46,356 bases of DNA from Welwitschia mirabilis (GCA_051453625.1 JBOZIK010000001.1:185678901-185725256); one strand, 5' to 3'; counted from the first letter of the stretch, positions 22,661 to 32,960 are shown. A program made the numbers and translations. Notes: a model not told the origin generated them from the letters alone.

Positions 22661-23329
22661 TAAATGATTCTAGCGTTTATTAACTTAATTATTTCATCTT
22701 TAACTACTTGTTTAAGTGCTGAATTTAATATTCTTTATGATTTCCTAATAGGTTTTGCATTTTCCTTAAGATAGATTTTATGCTAAATAATAGAAGGAAG
22801 AATAGTGGATAAATCTCAATGAGACGAAATGAAAACACAAAGTTTGAAAGTCAAAAGAAAGATTAATGTTGAATCTTATTCAGAGAAAAGATTTTATTAA
22901 TTATTAAAGGTTTGTTTTGATCATTATAGAGAAAAATATATTTTAGTCTACTAGAAAGATTTTTTAGATTAAGATTTTTAGTTTTTGACTCATGTAGTGG
23001 ATGATCTCCCTTAAAGTATGAGTTTTCATTTAACAATTGGACTTTCTTACATTCTAAAAGTTTTTTTTCTTCTTCATTCTAATCTAAAAAGTTATGACCA
23101 AAGTTAGATGTATCAAAGATTTCTAAGTTCTTAATATCAAGTGGATCATCATAAAACATGGGTTCATGTAATGTCAACCATCTTTTTTTAAGGGAATGAT
23201 ATTGAAGGAATGAAGTTGGTTTGATTTTACTTTCTATATTTCATTTGTCACCTAGGTATTTCTTAACTACATTAAAAACTCTAATTGAAAAATTTTTATT
23301 TTTTAGGTGACACTCCATCATCTTAGTTC
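22661..23329 (-). other. Gypsy D protease-RT linker
   Basis: Poorly conserved spacer between protease and RT, with frequent stops. No domain expected or seen. Confidence 0.5.
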
Positions 23330-23640
23330 CTATGTCAATAATGCAGTGGGCTATTGTACAGAAGGCTCATCCTAGAATTAATGGGTAACCTTCGTTATGT
23401 TTGACCTCTATGATAACCACATCTATTGGATAGTAGGCATCTTTAATTTTAATAACTAAATCTTTGATGACCCCTAAGGATTTCTTAATTAAAGTGTCCA
23501 CTAATTCTAAGAGAATTCAAGTAGGATCTATTCTACCTTCCAAACCAAGTCTCTTACAAATGTGAAATGGCATGATGTTAACACTTGCTCTAATGTTGAT
23601 TAAAGCTTTCTTAATCTTTTTGTTTCCCTCTAATGTAACA
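23330..23640 (-). pseudogene. Gypsy D protease remnant
   Basis: Aspartic protease domain. Near 23590 the active-site block reads INIRASVNIMPFHICKRLGL, where the family has D-(L/S)-G-A-S-V-N-V-(L/M)-P. Both the catalytic Asp (now Asn) and Gly (now Arg) are changed by single G-to-A steps. Downstream are LGVIKDLVIKIKDAYYPIDV, GYPLILG and AFCTIAHCIIDIGTKMMECH. These are the same blocks as in element E at the left end of the window, confirming that D and E are related. Confidence 0.85.
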
Positions 23641-24379
23641 CTCACCATTTCTGCCCCTCGATCTTTAAATTTTGGAGATTTTTGTAATACTAAGTTTGTA
23701 AGGAATTGTACTAAAAATTAGCAAAATCTTTTACTAGTAATAACTCATTTTTATTTTCTTCTTGTTAAGTCTTTCTATAGCTTTGAATACCCTATACTTT
23801 TTTGGAAAATTTTTTAAAAGGATAAGTTTATACTTACATTTTCCACTAAAGTTTTAAGATGTTCATTGAAAGTTAAATTAGTGTTAAGCCTATCAAGCCA
23901 AGGGGTAGTTGGTTGCTTTTCTAATTACTGTGAAGAATTTTTCTTTTTTTACTTTCATCAAGAGAAGAAAAGTTGTAATTTTCTAATATTTTAATATTCT
24001 CTTATTCTTCATCATCTCTAGTGTCATTTTAGGAGGTTGGTGCTTTATAAGAAGGATGATTTAATTCATGCTTACTTTATGTTATAACCTTATAATCTCT
24101 TCTTATTTCATTGGGGTTTGGAAGAGGTTGTGTTGTCAATGATTCTTGTGGTCTTTGATTTGCTAAAATTATTTTTTGAAGGGCATTTACTAAGTTTTTA
24201 TGTTAGTATTTTCTTTTCTAAGCTGGCATTTATCTTTTTAATGCTTAGAGTTTATTCTTTCTTGTGATTTTCTAAGTTCATCTAGTGGATCACTTGTATG
24301 TTAAAAGTTTGATAAACTTGGTTATAAGTTTGAATTTTTAAATTAATTTTTAAAAGGTTGAAAATTATTTTAAAAATTT

Positions 24380-25590
24380 TTGAACTTGTTATTAAAGATT
24401 TGTATATTCAACCTAGGTTGTGCCTAATTTTGATTTTTAAAGTTTGAAAAGTTTTTATTGAAAGCACAAACTTCTTCATGTATTTTCTCTTTATAGGTTT
24501 GTAAAAGTGAATAATCCTTGGTAATGTGATAATTATTCTTGCATAAGTCACATGTTGGCATAACATTCTTCTCAGTTGCTGATTTAGCATCTGAAATCAT
24601 TTTAGTATACTTCTCTAGAGTTGTTGTAAAATCTTCTACTTCCTTTGCTGATTTAACCTCTTTTAAATCTTTGAGAATTTCTCTTACAATCTTTTGATGT
24701 TGGCCAAGTTTGGCTCATCTCCACAAATTCTTCTGATGTTTTCCAAGAATTCTCTAATGTAAGGTTTATAAGGTTTCCATCACAAAAAAAGTCTACAAGT
24801 TATTTTATTTGGCGGTTTAGCCTACTATAAAAGTAGTCAACTAGTTTTTCTCATGTGAAAGTATCCACTAGATTATAATGGGTTACTATAAAGAAGCATT
24901 TATATGTGAAAGTATAATACTCATTCAGTTATTATTGAAAATTTGTTACTTCCTTTTTCCTTTTTTTAATAATTGCTTCACTCATGAATCTTTTAATGAA
25001 AGCTTTCTAGACTTGATTCCAAGACTTTAAAATTTTGTAAGATATAGTTTTTAGCTAGAATTTTATTTTTTCCTTCAATGTTATAGAAAAAATGTTCATG
25101 TATGTTTAATCAGTAATACTTTTCTTTATGTTCCCAAAGGTAAGAACTAACTATTCTATGTATGTAACGTATTGGAAGGGATTCTCATCTTTCTCATCAC
25201 TAAAGATGGAATAGGCATTTAGATTTTTTAAGTCAATATTTTCTCTTTAGGGTAAATATAAAGGAGTTTAAATTTCCTATTTTCTATGTGCTATTAATTC
25301 CTAAAGAATAAGGCTCTCATTAAGATTAGGGGTTGAAGACCCTATAACTTATTTTTACTTTTGTACACCACTTAACATTGTAAAATTATCTTCTTCTTCT
25401 AAACTATCTTCTTCAAAATTTTCTTTTATGGTATCTGATTTAGAAAAATAAACTTAAAAGGAATATTGTATGCACCTGGAAATTGTTTTTTCAATTCAAT
25501 TTTAAAGTCGACTAGTCCTTCTTTAATGTTCTCTTCTATTAATAATCTTTCTCTCTGGTACTTCTTTCCTAGATTAATCACGTCATAGCA
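24380..25590 (-). pseudogene. Gypsy D gag remnant
   Basis: Capsid protein. From about 25250 leftwards it reads DEKDENPFQYVTYIE, LVLTFGNIKKSITD, ISYKILKSWNQV and KAFIKRFMSEAIIKK. These correspond to the plant Retrotrans_gag core 'EDP..HL..F.E.C…K..GV..D.IRL..FPFSLKDKAK.WL..LP..SI.TW..L...FL..FFP'. Near 24550-24505 a zinc knuckle reads CDLCKNNYHITKDY, which is CX2CX4HX4C with the last Cys replaced by Tyr. EEVCAFNKNFSNF follows. 'EEVCAL…NF' is typical after this knuckle in Athila-like gag. Stops are frequent. Confidence 0.72.
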
Positions 25591-25639
25591 TCTTATAAAT
25601 AGAAAACAATAGGAAATGAACTCAAAAATAACTAATAAT

Positions 25640-26160
25640 TATCTTAACTATTATGTGAATAACAGAGGGAATGATGAAAACAAAAAGCAAAAAATAGAAA
25701 TTTAGTAATGCAGAAAGTTAAAGGTTAAAAATACACATAGACTGTTGTCTTTCTGGTCGTGTGGATGACATAGGAGATGAAAAAAAATGATTATTATTAT
25801 TATACTAATAGAAAACAAAAAATAGAAAGCTATAACCCAAAAATAGAATAAGAGCCATTGTCTGCCTTATTGTAGGGATGACAAATAAGATGATAATTCT
25901 TTAACTACTAAAATAGAAACTAAACAAAACTCATAGAAAACTCATAGATAGAAATTAAAACTAAGAAAACTAGTACTATCATTTTCAATATCAGGGGGAT
26001 GATAGAAAGAATGGCAGTTGTAATTACAAACTACAAAAACAGAAGACTATTAATAGAAAACTTACAATTCCTAAAAAAATACAATGTGACTATAGATAAA
26101 TAACCAAATAGAAATCTGATTTACTCACCTGAATGATGACAATCCTCATGCTCCTCAATA
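25640..26160 (-). repeat. Degenerate ~115-bp repeats in gypsy D leader
   Basis: GGATGAC-type cores at 25763, 25876 and 25997 (spacings 113 and 121), with a further ATGATGACAATCC at about 26134. Each is followed by A-rich sequence with recurring AATAGAAAAC/AAAATAGAAA words. The same core recurs about 112 bp apart in the adjacent LTR (26951, 27063). On the sense (minus) strand the core is GTCATCC. Confidence 0.5.
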
Positions 26161-26164
26161 GTCT

Positions 26165-26183
26165 TTTCTGGAAATGGCACCAA
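26165..26183 (-). other. Primer-binding site of gypsy D
   Basis: Minus strand TTGGTGCCATTTCCAGAAA, about 10 bases inside the 5' LTR. It resembles the Athila/Tat-type PBS TGGCGCCGTTGCCGGGGA (tRNA-Asp type), allowing for C-to-T and G-to-A decay. Confidence 0.7.
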
Positions 26184-26193
26184 GATGCTATAG

Positions 26194-27317
26194 TGCATAT
26201 TTTTACAATTTCTGCGTATTTTTACAATTTCTTATCTTACTCTAAATTTTGCTAATCAAAATATATAGATTGCAAAATACACACTCTAGTACAAATGGAT
26301 ATGATCTAAATGTCATAACCTGTTAAAGACTTATAAGAGAGGAATGAGAATTGATTTTTAAAGAGAATATGATAACTAAAACTTGCAGACAATACAATAT
26401 GTGATGCAATGTGAGTGTAACTAAATCTAAATGCAATGAAAAATTAAGCTAAAACTACTTTCTTTAGCCTTAACAAAGGTTGCCCTTAAGACCTATATCG
26501 TTAATGAAACTATTACCAGATCAAGGATAACATAAACCATAAAGAAAATATAACAGAACTAAATGCATAATTAAAATAGAAGTTTATATTAAAGATAAAC
26601 TAGCATCTAGGCTACAAAAATGCCAAGCCTCAATAGAGGATGCAAAACACTTTATTAAGGTAACATCTTTATACAACTTGTAAAACGGATCTCCAGACCT
26701 TAAATCTCCTGTCATGAGAATGTCTAGTAAAAATGAAGATGGAGAGGAGAGTTAAATGGAAGTCTTATTTATAGGGTTAAGGAGTAAAACTGACACATAA
26801 AAGGCACTACAAAATGTGCTCAATTACAAGAAAGAAATGAATGAAATAGACAAAGGTCTACTGGCAGTTATAATTATCATCATAGATGTTGTGAAGATGA
26901 CTAAGGGAACAATAGATCAAACATTACATTCATCGTCCTGCATGTCATAGGGATGACCATGGGTATGAAACACCTTTACAAAATATGATTTAGTAGTACT
27001 AATTCCAATTCACACCAGCATCTAATATGGCATCTATAGTGTTGTCATCCTACCTATTGTGAGGATGACGGAGGAAATGATAGTCTTCTTTTCTCTTCTA
27101 ACTCAAGAAAATCTAGCCTTTTTCATTAATGATATTCCTCTAAAGCCATCTACATTATAATGTGTCTTAAATATCTTTAATCACGCCAAGAATTACACAT
27201 TTTTGAGATTTTTCTTCAATCCTCTATAATCCTTAGAATTGCATCTAAACCTATACAAATATTCTGTAAAATAGCTCATAACTCCTCGTTAAATACATAC
27301 AATTTGGTAGCACATCA
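26194..27317 (-). repeat. 5' LTR of gypsy element D
   Basis: 1124 bp. Minus-strand start TGATGTGCTACCAAATTG, end ...AAAATATGCA. It keeps TG...CA ends. TATA box CTATAAATAAGAC near 26765-26778 (minus). GGATGAC motifs at 26951 and 27063. About 20 bp (TATTTTTACAATTTCTGCG type) is duplicated at its inner edge (26198-26230). Confidence 0.87.
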
Positions 27318-28060
27318 GTAGCCTTCAAAAATTTTAAAGTTTTCCAAATGGATGTGAAAAGTTCTTTTCTAAATGGAACTCTTAATGAAGAAGTATATAT
27401 AGAATGACCAATAGGATTTATAAATCATCATAAGTCAAACCATTTTTATAAACTTAAAAAAACCTTGTATAGGTTAAAATAGGCATCTAGGGCATGGTAT
27501 GAAAAACTAATAACATTTCTTGAGGATAGTGGTTACAACCAAGGAGTGATGAATAAAACACTTTTTTATTAAGAAACTTAATTAAGACTTTATTATCATT
27601 TAGATCTATGTTGATGATATAATTTTGGGGCCTCAATAGAGGATTTCTCAAAAGAATTTACTAACATTATGATAACACACTTTTAGATGAGTATTCTTGG
27701 TAAAGTAAGCATGTTTTTTGGTCTATAAATTAAGCAAAAAGAATAAGGTATTTTTATATTTTAATCAAAATATGCAAAGGAGTTTATTAAGTGATTCAAG
27801 CTTGAAAATGCAAAATTAACTAACATGCCTATGTTAACTTTTTGTAAAGTTAGCCTTAATAATTACAAAAAATCAATGGATCAAAAACTCTATAAGAGCA
27901 AGATAGGGAGCTCATTATATTTAATAGCTACTAGACCCAACATCATGTTTAGTGGTGCTATGTATGCTATATATCAGATTAACCCCAAGGATTCTTACCT
28001 TCAAGCTGTGAAAAAAATCATAATATATATAAAAAATACTAGAGAATATGGTTTATGATA
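27318..28060 (+). pseudogene. Copia A reverse transcriptase, C-terminal part
   Basis: Continuation of the RT interrupted at 17017. It reads FKVFQMDVKSSFLNGTLNEE, then KLKKTLYRLK, SRAWYEKLITFLEDSGYN, against 'F.LYQMDVKSAFLNG.L.EEVY…LYGLKQAPRAWYE.L..FL'. The catalytic box YVDD is intact near 27610-27622 (IYVDDIIL). A stop sits two codons before it. The thumb-linker open frame 27825-28058 reads LYKSKIGSSLYLIATRPNIM and LQAVKKIIIYIKNTREYGL, a good match to 'YRS.IGSLLYLTATRPDI……AVKRILRYLKGT..YGL'. Confidence 0.86.
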
Positions 28061-28490
28061 CCCCATAAAAACTTATTTTGAACTTCTATGTTTTATTGAT
28101 GTAAACTCAGCTAGATGAAAAGATGATAAAAAAAAGTACTAGTAAAAATTGCTTCTTCCTAAGATCATGTTTGACAGATTAGATAAGTAAGAAACAAAAT
28201 TCTATCTTTTTTTTTATGGTAGAAGCAAAATATATAGCAACAGGAAGTTGTTATATCCATCTTTCATGGATGAAAAAAATGCTTAAAGATTCTAGAATTA
28301 AATATGATTAGGTACCAATTTTTTATAATAATACAAGTGCCATTAATACCTCAAAAAATCCTATTCAGCATTCTTTCATTAAAGATATTAAACATCATTT
28401 TCTTAGAGATCAAGTAGAAAAGGTCATATTTCCACAAATTTTATAAACACTGATTAACAGCTAGCTAATATTTTTACAAAACCCATAAAT
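28061..28490 (+). pseudogene. Copia A RNase H remnant
   Basis: RNase H that ends the copia polyprotein. It begins with YPIKTYFELLCFIDVNSAR, where functional copies have 'YP.....L.GYSDADWAG'; the catalytic Asp pair is damaged. EAKYIATGSC-like sequence (about 28218-28250) and IKHHFLRDQVEKG-like sequence (about 28385-28420) follow. It ends with LANIFTKPINF near 28460, the conserved 'LADIFTKPL' end of copia pol. Frameshifted and with stops. Confidence 0.82.
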
Positions 28491-28499
28491 TTTTTACAC

Positions 28500-28926
28500 A
28501 TTTCTATATTTTCATCATGAACTAGGGATTCTGTCACTATCATTTGACTAAAAGTAAGGAAGACGACTAGATTTTTATTTTGATCGACTAAACCTTAGGA
28601 AGATAGGTCAACCAAATTTTCACCCAATTATCTAGACTCTATCTGGAAAAACATAAAGCAAGTTAGGTTGATCAAACTTGAAAATATTTTGGATTACATC
28701 TTAACAGTTTGATTGGACATCAATCCCATTAACTGAACTTTTAGGATTAGGAGCGAGAAAAAAGGTAGTGAACTCTATTTTTTCTCACTTTTAGCTAATT
28801 TCACCCTCTCTATAAAATATTTTTTGGAATCTTGCCTACGTTATTTTTACCTGTCTTCTTATATCTTTTATTTTTTATGAATTTCCTTCCTCCATTTGTG
28901 TCTTCAACAAGTGTTACATGTTTTAA
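28500..28926 (+). promoter_or_regulatory. Pol-ORF3 spacer of copia A with TATA-like site
   Basis: About 430 bp of non-coding DNA between pol and ORF3. It contains LTR-like words (GATCGACTAAACC, AGGTCAACCAAAT, GGTTGATCAAAC) and then CTCTATAAAATATT. The TATA-like TCTATAAAAT begins at 28811, 115-116 bp before the ORF3 ATG. Element B has TTTATAAAAT at the same distance before its ORF3. A separate (subgenomic) promoter for ORF3 is inference. Confidence 0.42.
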
Positions 28927-29970
28927 ATGGCTAAGGGATCTTTAAGAAGAACAAGGTAAAAGAAGATAGCAAGCAAAGATCTAGGTTATTTCTATTCAAA
29001 AATGTCAAAAGAGAATGTTGACAAGTTTTTAAATAAGTTTGAGAAGACATCTATTTGTTAAGAGAGGCTAGTAGATTCAAGAAAGCTTAGAGAGCTTAGG
29101 GATGTGGTAAGGCTCCTAAATAATCTAGATCTTTCTTACTTTCTTGACATTTTTAGGTTTGTTCATTATTCTTTACTCACATGTTTTACTATAATGCCTC
29201 CTATGATGATAATATCATTATATTTTTAACTTTTACTTTGGGATAAGAATAAGAGTTACTCTAGATATGATCCCTTATAAATCTTTCTAAAGAATACTAT
29301 GAGGAGTTATGTCCCTTGCATGAATCAATGGAGGATAAAGCAGAGGTCATCAAGGAGCTCTATAGTAAGCTCATTTAGTTGAAAACCACACTTTCACCTT
29401 CCATCTCACTCCCAAGTATTATTTTATTCATTTAATTTTTACTTATAACATTTTACCTCTTGCGAGTAACCGCGATGAGATCTTAAACTATTATGCTTAT
29501 CTATTACATTTGGTAGGAACTTGTTACTCTATTAATGCTCATGTCATTATTCTCTAGAGTATGATCCCATGACTTGAGTATTACAAGATTAGGGCTTTTT
29601 GATATTTTATTTTTATTGCAAATATTTGTCATTATTTTAGAGTTTAGTTTTATCCTAACCTTGAAACTTTAACTCCCTTGTCTTCCATTAGACATGTCAC
29701 TCTTTCTCACATGCATATTTCTCAAGGATCAAGAAATCATTAAAATATCCTTATCCTAAGTAGGCCTCCCTTGAAGAGATACTATCATAACTAAAGTGGC
29801 TTGATTCATGCATTTGTCACATGAAGGAGTCTCTTATTGTGACTAGCTATGAAATTGCGGAGACTTCTGAGAAGGCTGGCATCTCTTAGCACTAGGTGGT
29901 AGATGAAGAAGAAGAACAAGATAACCTAGATTCTAAAGAAGAACCTAAGGAAGAGGAAGAGTCTGACTAG
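28927..29970 (+). pseudogene. ORF3 of copia A (post-pol extra gene, decayed)
   Basis: An extra gene after pol, 1044 bp from ATG to stop (about 347 codons), unlike standard copia elements. N-terminus: MAKGSLRRTR, KKIASKDLGYFYSKMS, DKFLNKFEKTS. Then LRELRDVVRLLNNLDLSYF, ESMEDKAEVIKELYSKL, and hydrophobic blocks in shifting frames. The acidic tail is DEEEEQDNLDSKEEPKEEEE, then SD and stop. Element B (33496-34545) has the same blocks in the same order and almost the same length, so the gene belongs to the family and was not captured by one copy. The late block resembles the 'putative plant transposon protein' domain, with a (D/N)A..(H/I)II..MI pattern followed by a PYSILIANI-like strand (better kept in B). 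An Env-like role, as proposed for SIRE ORFs, is another possibility; I see no convincing signal peptide. Several stops and frameshifts. Confidence 0.62.
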
Positions 29971-30404
29971 TCCTTCAAGTCCTAGTGCTTTCTCCCCTTT
30001 TTCATTGATGTTAAAAGGGAGGAAAAAATAGTATCTTTAAAAAAAAAAAAAAAAGAGCCTTTAAAGTCTAATATTTTTTTCAGGATGATCATTGTATATT
30101 TATAAAAAATTAAACCTTACTTATAATGCTCATTTTTAGCTGCTCTATTGTTAGTTATTTTAGTAATTATTAGTGTACTACTTTTGTTAAAATAACCATT
30201 ATATTTCCTACAAAATATACATCTAAATATTTCTCATTTTAATTTTTGCCAAAATTATGAATACATGTAGAAATGAAAATGTTGTATTGATTGATAATAC
30301 TTCAAGTTCTTTTTGAGCATATCGTGAGGGAGAGCTTTCTCATAATCTTGATAACTTTTTTAGATAATAAAATATAGTTTGCTATCAATTTCAAAGAAGG
30401 ATAT
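29971..30404 (+). other. Copia A 3' untranslated region and PPT
   Basis: Non-coding. A first PPT-like block, CATTGATGTTAAAAGGGAGG, occurs at about 30004-30023, followed by an A-run (30037-30053). The functional-position PPT is CAAAGAAGGATAT at 30392-30404, directly before the right LTR. In element B the first-type sequence (CATCAATGTTAAAGGGGG) abuts the LTR, so A has two tandem PPT-like sites about 380 bp apart. Confidence 0.55.
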
Positions 30405-31539
30405 TATTAAGTTATATTACCAAATTAATGTCACACTGACATATGTAGTGTAGGGTAATATGTTGTAAACATTTTAGGAAGTTAAAGTTCTTATAGGTTA
30501 GATGTAATCCAACATTTTTCACTAGCTTTATATGAACCCAAAAACTGATAAAATTAATAAGGGTATGATTAAATTTTAAATGGGTCAATCAGAATTAGAA
30601 CTAAAGCTTTTTATTGAAGTTTATAAGGGGTCAATGGGACTTCATAAGGGGTCAAGTAGATCTAAACCAAAAATTATCTAATCAAATTCATAATTGATCG
30701 ACCAAATTATAATAGGATCGACTTGACCTGGACCAAATTGATTAATTAGACTTTAGATGGAGTTGACCAAACTATATAACATAAGGATATCAGGTTGACT
30801 AGAAGAAAGTGAAGTTGACTTAACTTTAGTAATGGCAATCAATTGAGTCAATCAGATGTTTCAGAGGGTTGATCATTCACAATGAAAATAGAACTTTTCA
30901 ATTTATTTTCTAGATATTAACTTTACTATTCCTAACATTGAAGTGATACATTCATCTCTCATGACACAAAAATTATTTCATATATAAGACAAATAAATAG
31001 AAATATTTGGCACCAATTTTCTATAGAAGAAAGCACATTTATATTATTGATATTCAATGGACAAAGAGCGATATACTGCACTATATGAGCTTGTACTTAT
31101 GGTTTTTTCTTTAAATAGTGTATTCTTACTTTGCTTGCACTTCAAATCTAGTGGAGCCATTGCATTCAAAAATATTATACTCACCAAAACCCTATTATAT
31201 AAAGGTTAAAACTTAGCCTTAAAAAGTCTATTTGTAAAGGTTGTAAGTTGACCTAAAAACCTAGAAAGAAAGCAATAAGGATTTAGATTAGCATAGGATT
31301 GAAGTTGATAATTAAGAGTGAATAAGGGTATTTTCTTAAACCACTATAAATCATTGTATCTAGTGCTCCTCCTTGGTATTTTCATTTCAGTTATTTTCTT
31401 CTTCTTTCATTCATCCACATTCATTTGAAACTAGTTAGTTCTTATTCAAAATGTATTGATATTTTGGTTTTTTTTAAGGGGTAAATTATAAAAATTTTAA
31501 AATCTATTCACCTCCCCTCTAGGCTTTGTAGATCCTTCA
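30405..31539 (+). repeat. 3' LTR of copia element A
   Basis: 1135 bp, starts TATTAAGTTATATTACC, ends GTAGATCCTTCA. Contains at least seven TTGACY/RGTCAA cores between 30580 and 30850, and the TATA box TATATAAGAC at 30981. Collinear with 12342-13479, about 16% different in a short hand-aligned stretch. Confidence 0.88.
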
Positions 31540-31544
31540 CATTC

Positions 31545-31689
31545 ATGTTATACTAGAGAAGTTCAAAATGATGGATGCAAAGACAATTTCAATTCTAATG
31601 AATCAAAATATGAAATTGTTAACTAATGAACCTTCTCCATATCCAATGACATTCTATATTGCAAACTTATTAGTAGCCTAATTTATATT
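31545..31689 (+). pseudogene. Copia element C: RT fragment, part 1
   Basis: A third, older copia element, trapped between elements A and B. One frame reads LEKFKMMDAKTISILMNQNM, then KLLTNEPSPYPMTFYIANLL. This matches the RT thumb 'LLKKFGM.DCKPVSTPM……DS..YR.LVGSLIYLT'. After a 1-base slip the frame continues SLIYIT into the 5-bp duplication at the edge of element B and resumes on the far side (41704 onward). Its lineage differs from A and B in this region. The upstream part of C was not recognised to the left of A. Confidence 0.78.
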
Positions 31690-31694
31690 ACTAA
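31690..31694. repeat. Target site duplication of copia B, left copy (ACTAA)
   Basis: ACTAA directly before the left LTR of B. The same five bases follow the right LTR at 41704-41708. Perfect 5-bp duplication, the expected size for copia integrase. Confidence 0.85.
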
Positions 31695-32947
31695 TAAAGA
31701 ATGTAGAACCCTAGAGGATAGGTGAATAAAATTTAAAAAATAAATAACCTCAAATGCTTTCTTTATAACTAATGAAAACTAGAAGATATTTTTGCATATG
31801 AAATATAGAAACTAATTAAAAGGAAAAAACTGAAATCACAGAATACCATTAAAAATAACTACATGATTTATAGTGTTTTGGAAAATTCCTTACTCCACTC
31901 TCATTGATTAGCTTCTATTCAAGCCTGATCTAGATATTTGTTAATCACTTTCTAGGTAATTTAGGTTTACTTGTAACCTTTTATAATGAGACTTTTTAAA
32001 GGCTCGTCTCAATCTATAGAGAGAATGGTATTTGGTGATAATGGTGTGCTATAATTCAAAAATTCCACTAGATCTATAGTATAATAATGATATTTCTATA
32101 CTATTGGATATGATAGTATAATTCACATATGTACAATGCAAACTAATTGACCAAGTTTTAATGATCACAAGAAGATGTTTATTTGTCTTTGATAAATTAG
32201 AAGATATGCCAAAAATTTCTCTATAGTGATTTTGATGGCTGACGAATATATAGGAGAAATATTTTACGGTTTTTACAAGTGAAATAAATTTTCCAATAGA
32301 ATAAAACTAGAGGCCAATAGCCAGAAAAATAACATTTCCATCATAACAGGTCAATCCCTCAAAATGTTCGGTCAACCCCCTCAAGTATCATTACTAAAGT
32401 TGGTTGCCCTTATCTTATTTTGGTTGATCTGAGTTTTTTATGACTCCATGCCTAGTTAACCCCTTAGAAATCTAGTTTACTACATGTTTAATTAACCACA
32501 TTTTGATCTAGTCCATCCCATGTCCAGAAAAATGCAATACAATATTTATGGCCTAGGTCTGATTGACCCCTCAAGAATTCGGTAGACTTCTTGATCAGAA
32601 ACGATGAAACATTTTACTCTAAGTCTAGTTGACCCCTATAGAATTTGATTGACTCCTTAATCATCAGATGTAATAAATTTTTTGCTTAGGTTTACTCATC
32701 ACCTTAGGAATCCAGTCGACCCATCTATAACATGTCTTTAATACTTCATGATATAGGTTCAGTTGATCCCTTAAGGATTCAATCAACTCCTTTGAGGGTT
32801 TGAAACTTGTCAGGTTTATATAAGGTTTGTGATGAATGATTTATCTTATGACTTGCAAGGATTAATATTTTTTGGAAAGAATAGAATACATTTTGCTAAA
32901 ATAGAAAATGTTAGTTTAACATCAACATGGCAAATTATAACTCAACA
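31695..32947 (-). repeat. 3' LTR of copia element B
   Basis: 1253 bp. In sense orientation it starts TGTTGAGTTATAATTTGCC and ends in the degenerate TACATTCTTTA. The U3 (about 32330-32800) contains repeated pairs of GTTGACCCCT / GAATCCAGTCGACCC-like words. A TATA-like CTCCTATATATTC lies at about 32247-32259 (minus), in the place of CTCCTATATAAGCC in A. Confidence 0.88.
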
Positions 32948-32960
32948 ATATCCCCCTTTA
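32948..32960 (-). other. Polypurine tract of copia B
   Basis: Minus strand TAAAGGGGGATAT, directly before TGTTGAG of the 3' LTR. This is the typical position and sequence for a copia PPT of this type. Confidence 0.85.

Larger units (their letters stand above)
17018..27317 (-). mobile_element. Gypsy element D (Athila-like), nested in copia A
   Basis: A near-complete Ty3/gypsy element, 10.3 kb, on the minus strand. Order (right to left): LTR 26194-27317, PBS 26165-26183, leader with degenerate repeats, gag, PR, RT, RNase H, IN, ~1.9 kb of 3' non-coding DNA with a microsatellite, PPT 18130-18143, LTR 17018-18129. The PR-RT-RH-IN order, the tRNA-Asp-type PBS and the long 3' region after IN suggest the Athila group. 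Its target is the RT gene of copia A. Candidate target duplication is GTGGT (17013-17017) versus GTAGC (27318-27322), two transitions apart. Catalytic residues are lost in PR and IN and altered in RT; the copy is dead. Confidence 0.87.
12342..31539 (+). mobile_element. Copia element A (full length, interrupted by gypsy D)
   Basis: A Ty1/copia LTR retrotransposon on the + strand. Order: LTR (12342-13479), PBS, gag with zinc knuckles and coiled coil, protease, integrase, RT (split), RNase H, ORF3, PPT, LTR (30405-31539). The PR-IN-RT-RH order is diagnostic of copia. Removing the 10.3 kb gypsy element D leaves about 8.9 kb, long for copia, partly because of ORF3. The possible target duplication is poor (TTTTC left, CATTC right). 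A short hand comparison of the two LTRs gives about 16% difference. Long size, coiled-coil gag with two knuckles and an extra 3' ORF suggest a SIRE/Maximus-type lineage (inference). Every gene is broken by stops and frameshifts. Confidence 0.85.

Noticed and set aside
25640-26160. Regular GGATGAC spacing considered as a riboswitch or tRNA cluster
   Set aside because: No cloverleaf or conserved stem could be found by eye, and the position directly behind the PBS explains it as a retroelement leader.
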